Part shown: one piece after another, positions 9,465-17,625 of the stretch
How positions within the stretch are numbered: the stretch's first letter is position 1
Layout: every line of letters starts with the position of its first letter
Program-made: the position numbers and the translations under genes
Notes under the pieces: generated by a model
What the model was told of the DNA's origin: nothing
The model's input: only the letters and a program-made list of their open reading frames with translations
Database searches by the model: none
Assembly: GCF_002813135.1 (NCBI RefSeq)
Contig: NZ_PHTY01000001.1
Span: 1,483,501 to 1,547,500 of the forward strand
DNA: 64,000 nucleotides
Source of the DNA: Ulvibacter sp. MAR_2010_11
GTDB taxonomy: Bacteria > Bacteroidota > Bacteroidia > Flavobacteriales > Flavobacteriaceae
Direction: 5' to 3'

Positions 9465-10814
9465 ATGTATACGCTACCAAATAAATTAAAACTGTTTGCA
9501 ATCATTTTTATGGTGGTTGGGGCCCTTGGTATCCTTACCGGTTTTCTAACCACACCCGGCTCTACTGCCGAAGTAAAAGAAATGATGGCAAGTCATGGCG
9601 ACGGTCATGGTGAGACTCATTCTGTAGCTGCAGTTGACACTGATGAAAGTCACGCTGTAAATGCAGAGCATAATGGAGGTCACGACGAAAATGCCGCAGA
9701 TAGTGAAGAAGAGCATTTAAAGCATACCTTGCACCAAATGCAAAACAGACCCTGGTCTGCCTTATATATTGCTGCCTTTTTCTTCTTTATGATTGCCTTA
9801 GGAACACTCGCATTTTATGCGATTCAGTGGGCTTCGCAGGCAGGCTGGTCTCCGGTACTGTATAGAGTTATGGAAGCTATTACTGCCTATTTGGTTCCCG
9901 GCGGAATTATCATGTTTGTTTTACTGGCACTTTCCGGATTTCATATAAATCATCTGTTCGTATGGGCCGACCCCGATGTAGTAGCACATGATAAATTATT
10001 ACAAGGAAAAGCAGGTTGGTTAAACGGAACAGCTGTACTTATTAGAGCGGCTATCTTTTTAGGAGGATGGATGTTATATCGTCATTTCGCAGTAAAATTT
10101 TCGAGAAAGAGTGATGAAACAACCGACAACAAATGGTTTAAGAAAAGCTTTAAAATTTCTGCAGGGTTCTTAGTATTCTTTATATATACCGAATCGATCA
10201 TGTCCTGGGATTGGCTTATGAGTTTCGATCCGCATTGGTTTAGTACCTTGTTTGGATGGTATGTATTTGCTGGGATGATGGTTTGCGCATTTACAGTGAT
10301 TGCCATGATAACCATATATTTAAAATCGAAAGGATATCTTGAATTTGTAAATAACAGCCATATTCATGATATGGGGAAATGGATGTTTGCCTTTAGTATT
10401 TTCTGGACCTACCTATGGTTCTCACAATTCATGCTAATCTGGTATGCAAACATTCCTGAAGAGGTAACCTATTTTGTAACCCGAATAGAAGATTTTAAAT
10501 TGCCATTCTTCGGGATGTTGGCGATGAACTTTGTGTTTCCCGTGTTGTTATTAATGAACAGCGATTACAAACGTGTTAATTGGTTTGTAATATTAACAGG
10601 AATTGTAATACTCGCCGGACATTATATTGATGTCTATTTAATGGTTACACCTGGAACCGTTGGTACATCTTGGTATATTGGAATACCCGAAATTGGATCT
10701 TTGCTGTTTTTCTTTGGATTGTTTGTGTTTGTTGTCTTTTCGGCACTTACAAAAGCACCATTATTGGTTAAAAACAATCCATTTGTTAAGGAAAGTAAGA
10801 ATTATCATTATTAA
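9465..10814 (+). CDS. actF: Alternative complex III subunit ActF, NrfD-like
   Basis: The second NrfD/PsrC-type membrane subunit, 449 residues with about ten hydrophobic helices (for example ALYIAAFFFFMIALGTLAFY). It is paralogous to ActC but lacks the helix-hairpin-helix tail. Between the first helix and the second, roughly residues 42-95, it has a stretch very rich in His, Glu, Asp and Gly (SHGDGHGETHS, later NAEHNGGHDE and EEEHLKHTLHQM). In ACIII the two NrfD-like subunits form the membrane core; ActC is the better-supported quinol site and ActF may have a proton-channel role. It is followed 24 bp later by coxB, which fits a direct ACIII-oxidase partnership. Confidence 0.92.
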   Translation: MYTLPNKLKLFAIIFMVVGALGILTGFLTTPGSTAEVKEMMASHGDGHGETHSVAAVDTDESHAVNAEHNGGHDENAADSEEEHLKHTLHQMQNRPWSALYIAAFFFFMIALGTLAFYAIQWASQAGWSPVLYRVMEAITAYLVPGGIIMFVLLALSGFHINHLFVWADPDVVAHDKLLQGKAGWLNGTAVLIRAAIFLGGWMLYRHFAVKFSRKSDETTDNKWFKKSFKISAGFLVFFIYTESIMSWDWLMSFDPHWFSTLFGWYVFAGMMVCAFTVIAMITIYLKSKGYLEFVNNSHIHDMGKWMFAFSIFWTYLWFSQFMLIWYANIPEEVTYFVTRIEDFKLPFFGMLAMNFVFPVLLLMNSDYKRVNWFVILTGIVILAGHYIDVYLMVTPGTVGTSWYIGIPEIGSLLFFFGLFVFVVFSALTKAPLLVKNNPFVKESKNYHY

Positions 10815-10838
10815 TTAATTAGTTAGAGACAGATAACG

Positions 10839-11900
10839 ATGACCGCATTTTTAGTTGTATTAGTAATCATTCTTTTTGGAGTTGCAATCTGGCAAATGGG
10901 TAAGATATTTGAAATGTCTAAATCCAAGCAAACAGATACTTCCGAAATAGCTTCCGAAAAGGACAATAACATTAATGGATGGTTAATGTTAGGCTTCGTA
11001 CTTTTTATGTATGTAATCCTTGCCGTATGTTTTTGGAAATGGTTCGACGTATTATTGCCTGAAGCAGCCTCAGAACACGGATTGGAAATCGATCAGTTAA
11101 TGCTTATTTCCATGATTCTGATCTTTTTTGTTGGAATTGTAACACAATGGTTATTGCATTATTTCGCTTTTCAATATCGCGGAGACAGACCGAGAAAGGC
11201 ACTATTTTTTGCCGATAACGACAAGCTTGAGTTTATCTGGACCATTATCCCGGTAATTGTTTTAGCGGGTCTTATTATTTACGGATTGTTTACCTGGACA
11301 GATATTATGAATGTCGATACCGAAGATGATCCTATGGTGGTCGAATTATACGCTTATCAATTCGATTGGAGAGCAAGATATAGTGGAAAAGATAACACGC
11401 TGGGTGAGGCCAATGTTCGATTAATTGAAGGCGTTAATCAATTGGGTGTGGATGCTTCCGATCCTAATGCTCAGGACGATGTGGTTGTAAATGAATTGCA
11501 CTTACCGGCAGGCAGAAAAATAATATTTAAGATCAGATCGCAGGATGTATTACATTCAGCTTATATGCCACACTTCCGTGCACAAATGAACTGTGTTCCC
11601 GGAATGATTACTCAATTTGCTTTTACACCTACAATTACTACCGAAGAGATGCGGCAGAATGATGTTATTGTTGCCAAAGTGCGAAAGATTAATGAAATAA
11701 GAAGAAAGAAAAGTATTGATTTGGCCGCTAAAGGAGAAGAGGCATTAGAACCATACGAATTTGATTATATGCTGCTGTGTAATAAGATTTGTGGAACCAA
11801 CCACTACAATATGCAGATGAAAATTGTAGTTGAAACAGAAGAAGAGTACAATGCCTGGATGGCACAACAGGCTACTTTGGCCGAAGCTCTTAAACAATAA
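10839..11900 (+). CDS. coxB: Cytochrome c oxidase subunit II
   Basis: The CuA-bearing subunit that accepts electrons from ACIII or cytochrome c. The N-terminal region has one hydrophobic helix at the extreme N-terminus and two more typical of COX2 (near residues 48-67 and 85-110), then a third before the cupredoxin domain, starting LEFIWTIIPVIVLAGLIIYG. CuA ligands are visible in DVLHSAYMPHFRAQM and in LLCNKICGTNHYNMQM (CxxxCxxxHxxM). Between them is a charged insertion of about 40 residues (VRKINEIRRKKS to GEEALEPYEF). There is no fused heme c domain, so electrons must arrive from a separate cytochrome such as ActA or ActE. Confidence 0.95.
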   Translation: MTAFLVVLVIILFGVAIWQMGKIFEMSKSKQTDTSEIASEKDNNINGWLMLGFVLFMYVILAVCFWKWFDVLLPEAASEHGLEIDQLMLISMILIFFVGIVTQWLLHYFAFQYRGDRPRKALFFADNDKLEFIWTIIPVIVLAGLIIYGLFTWTDIMNVDTEDDPMVVELYAYQFDWRARYSGKDNTLGEANVRLIEGVNQLGVDASDPNAQDDVVVNELHLPAGRKIIFKIRSQDVLHSAYMPHFRAQMNCVPGMITQFAFTPTITTEEMRQNDVIVAKVRKINEIRRKKSIDLAAKGEEALEPYEFDYMLLCNKICGTNHYNMQMKIVVETEEEYNAWMAQQATLAEALKQ

Positions 11901-11919
11901 TAAAATAGCTTAAAAAGAT

Positions 11920-13746
11920 ATGTCAGCACACGCACACGACCACGCAGAAGATCACCACGACGATCACGGGCATCATCATAAAGAGACGTTTGTTACTAAA
12001 TACATCTTTAGCCAGGATCATAAAATGATTTCTAAACAATACCTTGTAACAGGATTGTTTATGGGAATTATTGGTATTGCCATGTCGCTATTATTTAGAA
12101 TGCAATTGGCATGGCCCGAGCACGAATTTACCATTTACGAAGTTTTGTTGGGTAAATGGGGAGAAGGCGGAGTTATGGATCCTAGTGTTTATTTGGCATT
12201 AGTGACCATTCACGGAACCATCATGGTATTCTTCGTTCTTACCGCCGGTTTGAGTGGTACGTTTAGTAACCTGCTTATTCCTTTGCAAATTGGAGCCCGT
12301 GATATGGCGTCCGGTTTCTTAAATATGATTTCTTACTGGTTGTTCTTTTTATCCAGTGTGTTTATGGTACTATCTCTTTTTGTTGAGGCAGGACCTGCGT
12401 CAGCTGGATGGACAATCTATCCGCCGTTAAGCGCATTGCCACAAGCTATTCCCGGTTCAGGAACTGGGATGACGTTATGGTTGGTTTCTATGGCTATCTT
12501 TATTGCTTCCTCTTTATTAGGAGCTTTAAATTATATTGTAACCGTATTGAACTTGCGTACCAAGGGTATGTCTATGACTCGCCTTCCTTTAACTATTTGG
12601 GCGTTCTTTGTTACAGCAATTATTGGTGTTGTTTCCTTCCCTGTTTTACTTTCAGCAGCCTTAATGTTGATTATGGACAGAAGTTTTGGGACTTCCTTCT
12701 TCCTCTCCGATATATATATCGCTGGAGAGGTGTTACACAATCAAGGGGGTTCTCCGGTATTGTTTGAACATTTATTCTGGTTCCTTGGACATCCCGAAGT
12801 ATATATTGTAATTCTTCCGGCGATGGGTCTTGTTTCCGAGATTATGGCCACCAACTCCCGAAAACCTATTTTTGGTTATAGGGCGATGGTTGCATCCATA
12901 CTCGCGATTGCATTCCTATCTACAATTGTATGGGGTCACCATATGTTTGTAACAGGGATGAATCCTTTCTTAGGATCAGTCTTTACCTTTACAACCTTGT
13001 TAATTGCAATCCCTTCAGCTGTAAAAGCATTTAACTGGATTACAACCTTGTGGAAGGGAAATCTCCAAATGAACACAGCCATGCTGTTTTCTATTGGGTT
13101 TGTTTCTACGTTTATTTCAGGAGGATTAACAGGAATTATTCTGGGGGATAGTGCCTTGGATATTAACGTACACGACACCTACTTTGTGGTAGCTCACTTC
13201 CACTTGGTAATGGGTATTTCAGCCTTATATGGGCTGTTTGCCGGAGTGTATCATTGGTTCCCTAAAATGTTTGAAAGCAGGATGATGAATAAAAACCTGG
13301 GATACGTGCATTTTTGGGTAACAGCGGTAGGTGCCTACGGAATTTTCTTCCCAATGCACTTCATTGGTATGGCAGGTTTACCCAGACGTTATTACACCAA
13401 CACCAACTTCCCATACTTCGATGATTTAGCTGATGTGAATGTGGTAATTACCATTTTTGCTATTATTACTGCGGCAGCGCAGCTGGTATTCTTATACAAC
13501 TTTATCCACTCTATGTTTTACGGAAAAAAAGGACCTAAGAACCCTTGGAATTCCACTACCTTAGAATGGACTGCCGAAATAAAGCACATTCACGGAAACT
13601 GGGATGGTCCAATTCCACACGTTCACAGATGGTCTTACGATTATAGTAAGATGAACAAAGACGAAACCGATTATGTAATTCCGGGTCAGGATTTTGTACC
13701 ACAACACATTCCCTTGCAGGAACACGAAGAAGAAATGCAGCATTAA
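11920..13746 (+). CDS. coxA: Cytochrome c oxidase subunit I
   Basis: The catalytic heme-copper subunit, 608 residues with the typical twelve-helix core. Visible signatures are FWFLGHPEVYIVILPAMG (CuB His and the cross-linked Tyr), WGHHMFVTGM (two CuB His) and HDTYFVVAHFHLVMG (heme ligands), as expected of an A-type oxidase. The N-terminus starts with a histidine/aspartate-rich stretch (HAHDHAEDHHDDHGHHHK) before the first helix. The gene closes the act-cox operon and is followed by a clear terminator. Subunits III and IV are not here but about 21 kb downstream. Confidence 0.96.
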   Translation: MSAHAHDHAEDHHDDHGHHHKETFVTKYIFSQDHKMISKQYLVTGLFMGIIGIAMSLLFRMQLAWPEHEFTIYEVLLGKWGEGGVMDPSVYLALVTIHGTIMVFFVLTAGLSGTFSNLLIPLQIGARDMASGFLNMISYWLFFLSSVFMVLSLFVEAGPASAGWTIYPPLSALPQAIPGSGTGMTLWLVSMAIFIASSLLGALNYIVTVLNLRTKGMSMTRLPLTIWAFFVTAIIGVVSFPVLLSAALMLIMDRSFGTSFFLSDIYIAGEVLHNQGGSPVLFEHLFWFLGHPEVYIVILPAMGLVSEIMATNSRKPIFGYRAMVASILAIAFLSTIVWGHHMFVTGMNPFLGSVFTFTTLLIAIPSAVKAFNWITTLWKGNLQMNTAMLFSIGFVSTFISGGLTGIILGDSALDINVHDTYFVVAHFHLVMGISALYGLFAGVYHWFPKMFESRMMNKNLGYVHFWVTAVGAYGIFFPMHFIGMAGLPRRYYTNTNFPYFDDLADVNVVITIFAIITAAAQLVFLYNFIHSMFYGKKGPKNPWNSTTLEWTAEIKHIHGNWDGPIPHVHRWSYDYSKMNKDETDYVIPGQDFVPQHIPLQEHEEEMQH

Positions 13747-13772
13747 AACATGTAATTCTTTAAAAATAAAAC

Positions 13773-13806
13773 AAAAACCCTTTCATTTCTGAAAGGGTTT
13801 TTGTTT
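13773..13806 (+). terminator. Terminator of the act-cox operon
   Basis: The stem AAACCCTTTC/GAAAGGGTTT with a short loop, preceded by an A-run and followed by TTGTTTTATTTT, lies 25 bp after the coxA stop. Confidence 0.88.
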
Positions 13807-13830
13807 TATTTTAGCAGTCTTTGTTTTAGT

Positions 13831-15228
13831 ATGGGAGCTACAATAAAAAAAATAGTCAAGCATTTCACTACGGCAGTAACCGGAAAACAACAAGACTTTA
13901 CTTCAGGGAGTATTCGGAAAGCAATATTTATGCTTTCAATTCCTATGATTCTCGAAATGATGATGGAATCCATCTTCTTCCTCGTAGATGCTTATTTTGT
14001 TTCAAGTTTGGGTCCGGATGCAATCGCGACAGTTGGTCTAACCGAATCTGTACTTACACTGGTGTATGCCATAGCTATTGGATTGAGTATGGGTGTAACG
14101 GCAATTGTTGCCAGGCGAACCGGTGAGGGAAACATTGATGCAGCTTCTCAGGCTACTGTCCAATCCATTTTTTTAGGAATTGCCGTCGCCGCAATTGTCG
14201 GCGCTATAGGTATTGTCTACCCAAAAGAAATTTTAAGCCTCATGGGTGGTAGTACGGAGTTGGTGGAAAGCGGTTACAGATATACGCAAATTTTACTTGG
14301 CGGAAACGTAACCATCATGCTACTTTTCTTGATTAATGCTGCATTTAGAGGTGCCGGTGATGCTTCGGTAGCTATGAAGGTATTAATTGTCTCCAATTTG
14401 CTCAACATTGTATTAGATCCCCTTTTTATTTTTGGGTGGGGTCCGGTTCCTGCGTTTGGTGTAGCAGGGGCCGCCATTGCAACAACTATTGGAAGAGGAA
14501 TTGGCGTGATAATCCAATTGTTAATCTTAATCCTTGGCTGGAGCCGAATTAAAATAGGAATAAAATACTTTGTCTTTAAAGCGAAAATCATGCTCAATTT
14601 GATCAAGGTCTCTTTGGGCGGAATAGGTCAGTTTATCATAGGAACTTCCAGCTGGGTTTTTTTAATGCGAATTATGGCCGAATTCGGAAGCGAGGCATTG
14701 GCCGGATATACCATTGCCATTCGTGTTCTTATGTTTACCATGATGCCGGCATGGGGAATGAGCAATGCTGCCGCGACTCTGGTGGGTCAGAATTTAGGAG
14801 CTAAGCAACCCGAAAGAGCCGAAACTTCGGTATGGAAAACAGGAAAATACATCGCTGTATTTATGATAATTGTTTCGGTGTTCTATTTGATTTTTGCCGA
14901 AGTAATTATAAAAATATTCAGTGATGATAGCTCGGTCATCGAATTTGGCGCTTTGAGCCTTCGAGTCATTGCAGCCGGTTATGTATTTTATGCATACGGC
15001 ATGGTAGTAATTCAATCTTTTAACGGTGCGGGCGATACCAAAACGCCCACAATCATTAATTTTTTCTGTTTTTGGCTGTTTCAATTACCCTTTGCGTACC
15101 TCACGGCAATTATGCTGGATTGGGGAGCATTGGGGGTGTTACTCGCCATCACTACTGCCGAAATACTTATCGCCATTATTGGGATTATCTGGTTCAAAAA
15201 GGGGAAGTGGAAATTGGTAGAGGTATGA
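13831..15228 (+). CDS. MATE-family multidrug/sodium antiporter
   Basis: An inner-membrane exporter of the multidrug and toxic compound extrusion family, about 465 residues with twelve hydrophobic helices. Family-like sequence includes LSIPMILEMMMESIFFLVDA near residue 30, GLSMGVTAIVARRTGEG near 85, and the second-half repeat GMSNAAATLVGQNLGA near 310. An in-frame TTG ten codons upstream lies in the terminator tail of the previous operon, so the ATG giving MGATIKK is chosen. The substrate cannot be told from sequence. It appears monocistronic, with its own hairpin-rich 3' region. Confidence 0.9.
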   Translation: MGATIKKIVKHFTTAVTGKQQDFTSGSIRKAIFMLSIPMILEMMMESIFFLVDAYFVSSLGPDAIATVGLTESVLTLVYAIAIGLSMGVTAIVARRTGEGNIDAASQATVQSIFLGIAVAAIVGAIGIVYPKEILSLMGGSTELVESGYRYTQILLGGNVTIMLLFLINAAFRGAGDASVAMKVLIVSNLLNIVLDPLFIFGWGPVPAFGVAGAAIATTIGRGIGVIIQLLILILGWSRIKIGIKYFVFKAKIMLNLIKVSLGGIGQFIIGTSSWVFLMRIMAEFGSEALAGYTIAIRVLMFTMMPAWGMSNAAATLVGQNLGAKQPERAETSVWKTGKYIAVFMIIVSVFYLIFAEVIIKIFSDDSSVIEFGALSLRVIAAGYVFYAYGMVVIQSFNGAGDTKTPTIINFFCFWLFQLPFAYLTAIMLDWGALGVLLAITTAEILIAIIGIIWFKKGKWKLVEV

Positions 15229-15252
15229 TTAATTATCTTTTCGTATTTTCAT

Positions 15253-15272
15253 AATACGTAATTGTACGTATT
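15253..15272. repeat. Palindrome AATACGTA-attg-TACGTATT
   Basis: A perfect 8-bp inverted repeat with a 4-nt spacer, in the spacer between the MATE gene and ruvB. The left arm can also pair with CGTATT just upstream. It could be an operator or the first hairpin of a structured transcript. Confidence 0.6.
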
Positions 15273-15295
15273 GCATAGCCATCAGTCAATTATTA

Positions 15296-15318
15296 ATTTT
15301 AATCATATTGATTAAAAT
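15296..15318. repeat. Palindrome ATTTTAATCA-tat-TGATTAAAAT
   Basis: A perfect 10-bp inverted repeat with a 3-nt centre, followed by a more GC-rich 30 nt and then a terminator. Its function is unknown. Confidence 0.65.
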
Positions 15319-15350
15319 GTCGGTACCTCAGGGGAGAATATCGGCATCAA

Positions 15351-15380
15351 GGCCGCAATTTAATTTGCGGCTTTGTTTTT
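15351..15380 (+). terminator. Terminator upstream of ruvB
   Basis: The stem GCCGCAA/TTGCGGC with a 6-nt loop is followed by TTGTTTTTT. It ends the MATE transcript or a small RNA encoded in the spacer. Confidence 0.8.
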
Positions 15381-15425
15381 TAAATTGAGCTTTACATTTC
15401 TAACAAATGGTAGCTCATTCATTTG

Positions 15426-15433
15426 TATATTTG
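15426..15433 (+). promoter_or_regulatory. Candidate -7 box of ruvB, implying a very short or absent leader
   Basis: TATATTTG matches TAnnTTTG and ends only four bases before the ruvB ATG. Transcription would then start at or next to the start codon. Confidence 0.5.
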
Positions 15434-15437
15434 TGAT

Positions 15438-16460
15438 ATGAACGAACACCTGAATCCTGCCGGAGAAGATTTAAGCCCTCAGGAGCTTGAAATTGAGAAG
15501 AAATTACGCCCCTTAAGCTTTGAAGATTTTACGGGACAGGATCAGGCACTGGAGAATCTCCAAATTTTTGTTCAGGCGGCAAATCTTCGCGATGAAGCCT
15601 TAGATCATACCTTATTTCACGGCCCGCCGGGATTGGGAAAAACAACCTTGGCGCATATCCTTGCAAACGAATTACAGGTAGGAATAAAAGTGACTTCCGG
15701 ACCCGTTCTGGATAAACCGGGCGATTTAGCCGGCTTACTTACCAATCTCGAAGAAAGGGATGTACTCTTTATTGATGAAATCCACCGTTTGAGCCCTATA
15801 GTGGAAGAATACCTCTATTCGGCTATGGAAGACTATAAAATTGATATTATGATCGAGTCGGGCCCCAATGCACGCTCGGTTCAAATTAATTTAGCACCTT
15901 TTACACTAGTTGGAGCTACTACCCGTTCGGGATTGCTAACGGCACCTATGCGGGCACGTTTCGGGATTTCTTCCCGATTACAGTACTATACCACCGAATT
16001 ATTAACCACCATTGTACAGCGCAGCGCAGGAATTCTAAAAGTTCCCATTACCATGGAAGCGGCCATCGAAATTGCAGGACGAAGCCGTGGAACCCCGCGT
16101 ATTGCTAATGCCCTTTTACGCAGAGTGCGTGATTTTGCACAAATTAAAGGAACCGGAAATATTGACATCAAAATAGCCAAGTATAGCTTAGAAGCCTTGC
16201 ACGTGGATGCACATGGCCTGGACGAAATGGACAATCGCATCTTAAAAACCATTATCGATAAATTTAAAGGGGGCCCAGTAGGCATTTCCACTTTGGCAAC
16301 CGCTGTTTCTGAAAGTAGTGAAACCATTGAAGAGGTATACGAACCTTTTCTAATTCAGCAAGGATTTATTATGCGAACCCCTCGTGGACGCGAAGTAACC
16401 GAAGCTGCCTACAAACATTTGGGGCGTGTAAAAGGTGGAATACAAGGCGGTTTGTTTTAA
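15438..16460 (+). CDS. ruvB: Holliday junction branch-migration helicase RuvB
   Basis: The AAA+ motor that drives branch migration with RuvA, about 340 residues. Walker A is [14 protein letters not shown] and Walker B is [10 protein letters not shown]. Sensor/arginine-finger regions [19 protein letters not shown] and the C-terminal winged-helix domain ([17 protein letters not shown]) are intact. An ATG five codons upstream is possible but overlaps the promoter box, so MNEHLNPAG is preferred. ruvA lies 3.5 kb downstream, separated by queG and maeB, so the two subunits are not co-transcribed here. Confidence 0.97.
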   Translation: MNEHLNPAGEDLSPQELEIEKKLRPLSFEDFTGQDQALENLQIFVQAANLRDEALDHTLFHGPPGLGKTTLAHILANELQVGIKVTSGPVLDKPGDLAGLLTNLEERDVLFIDEIHRLSPIVEEYLYSAMEDYKIDIMIESGPNARSVQINLAPFTLVGATTRSGLLTAPMRARFGISSRLQYYTTELLTTIVQRSAGILKVPITMEAAIEIAGRSRGTPRIANALLRRVRDFAQIKGTGNIDIKIAKYSLEALHVDAHGLDEMDNRILKTIIDKFKGGPVGISTLATAVSESSETIEEVYEPFLIQQGFIMRTPRGREVTEAAYKHLGRVKGGIQGGLF

Positions 16461-16469
16461 AAAAAGAGT

Positions 16470-16496
16470 CCCCGAGCGCCGTCGAGGGTTTTTTTT
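16470..16496 (+). terminator. Terminator of ruvB
   Basis: A short stem CCC-CGA/TCG-a-GGG with one bulged A is followed by eight T. It is placed directly after ruvB. Confidence 0.65.
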
Positions 16497-16640
16497 GGCA
16501 ACTTACTAATTCGATATCGCCTGCGCGCGACCAGACATAAAAATGTCAAATTCAAAAAAATACGACTACCCTACCCAAACTTCGGTGGACTAGTGAGACC
16601 CCCTGTCGATATGAATGTTAGTTTTACCGAAAGATAGCAA

Positions 16641-17564
16641 GTGAACTCGAAAACAAAACATACCGCTCTCATCAAAGCTGAAGCCAAACGCCTCGGTTTT
16701 CTTTCATGTGGTATTAGCAAGGCCGAATTTTTGGAAGAAGAAGCCCCTAGACTTGAAAAGTGGTTGCGCAATGGGATGCAGGGGGAAATGAGTTATATGG
16801 AAAATCATTTCGACAAAAGACTCGATCCTACCAAACTCGTCCCGGATTCTAAAAGTGTGATTTCATTATTGCTTAATTATTTTCCTTCGGAAACTCAAGA
16901 TGAGGCATCCTATAAAATTTCGAAATACGCCTACGGAACCGATTATCACTTTGTGATTAAGGACAAACTGAAACAATTATTAGCCTTTATTTCTGAAGAA
17001 ATTGGTGATGTTCATGGACGTGCCTTTGTAGATTCAGCCCCGGTTTTGGACAAGGCATGGGCAGCGAAGAGTGGTCTGGGATGGATGGGAAAACACAGTA
17101 ATTTGTTGACCAAGCAGGTGGGTTCTTTTTATTTTATTGCCGAATTAATTGTGGATCTCGATTTGGAGTACGACAGGCCGGTGACAGATCACTGCGGGGC
17201 ATGTACAGCCTGTATCGATGCCTGTCCCACCGAAGCCATTATTGCGCCCTATGTTGTGGATGGCAGCAAATGCATCAGTTATTTTACCATCGAACTTAAA
17301 AATGAAATTCCTTCAAATGTTCGCGGACAATTTGACGACTGGGTGTTCGGCTGCGATGTATGTCAGGATGTTTGTCCCTGGAATCGCTTCAGTAAAAGTC
17401 ATAACGAGCCCCTCTTTAACCCGAATCCCGAGTTGCTTTCCATGACCAAAAAGGATTGGGAAGAAATCACTGACGAAGTGTTTCAGAAATTATTCAAAAA
17501 CAGTGCAGTACAACGCACCAAATTTTCAGGATTGCAGCGAAACATAAACTTCCTGAAAGATTAA
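16641..17564 (+). CDS. queG: Epoxyqueuosine reductase QueG
   Basis: A cobalamin-dependent iron-sulfur enzyme that reduces epoxyqueuosine to queuosine in the wobble position of certain tRNAs, 307 residues. Two [4Fe-4S] motifs are visible: [16 protein letters not shown] near residue 187 and [13 protein letters not shown] near residue 238. The N-terminal part has the QueG-type [20 protein letters not shown]. Translation must begin at GTG, because an in-frame TAG lies two codons upstream and no ATG occurs until well inside the conserved region. The preceding 140 bp between the ruvB terminator and this gene show nothing recognisable. Confidence 0.94.
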   Translation: MNSKTKHTALIKAEAKRLGFLSCGISKAEFLEEEAPRLEKWLRNGMQGEMSYMENHFDKRLDPTKLVPDSKSVISLLLNYFPSETQDEASYKISKYAYGTDYHFVIKDKLKQLLAFISEEIGDVHGRAFVDSAPVLDKAWAAKSGLGWMGKHSNLLTKQVGSFYFIAELIVDLDLEYDRPVTDHCGACTACIDACPTEAIIAPYVVDGSKCISYFTIELKNEIPSNVRGQFDDWVFGCDVCQDVCPWNRFSKSHNEPLFNPNPELLSMTKKDWEEITDEVFQKLFKNSAVQRTKFSGLQRNINFLKD

Positions 17565-17596
17565 CTGCTAATATTTCCTACTTTCAGCTATCCTTT

Positions 17597-17604
17597 TACC
17601 TTTG
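17597..17604 (+). promoter_or_regulatory. Candidate -7 box of maeB
   Basis: TACCTTTG matches TAnnTTTG and lies 21 nt before the maeB ATG. No clear -33 TTG is seen. Confidence 0.45.
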
Positions 17605-17625
17605 TAAATACCATTCAGTAAAATT

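Noticed and set aside
1931-13746. Recent horizontal transfer of the respiratory operon
   Set aside because: Codon use and composition match the surroundings, and the gene order is the one expected for Bacteroidota.
13801-13830. Upstream TTG start for the MATE gene
   Set aside because: It lies in the T-run tail of the coxA terminator; the ATG ten codons later gives a normal MATE N-terminus.
16497-16640. Small gene or RNA between ruvB and queG
   Set aside because: There is no open frame with a plausible start, no strong promoter-terminator pair and no clear stem beyond the ruvB terminator.
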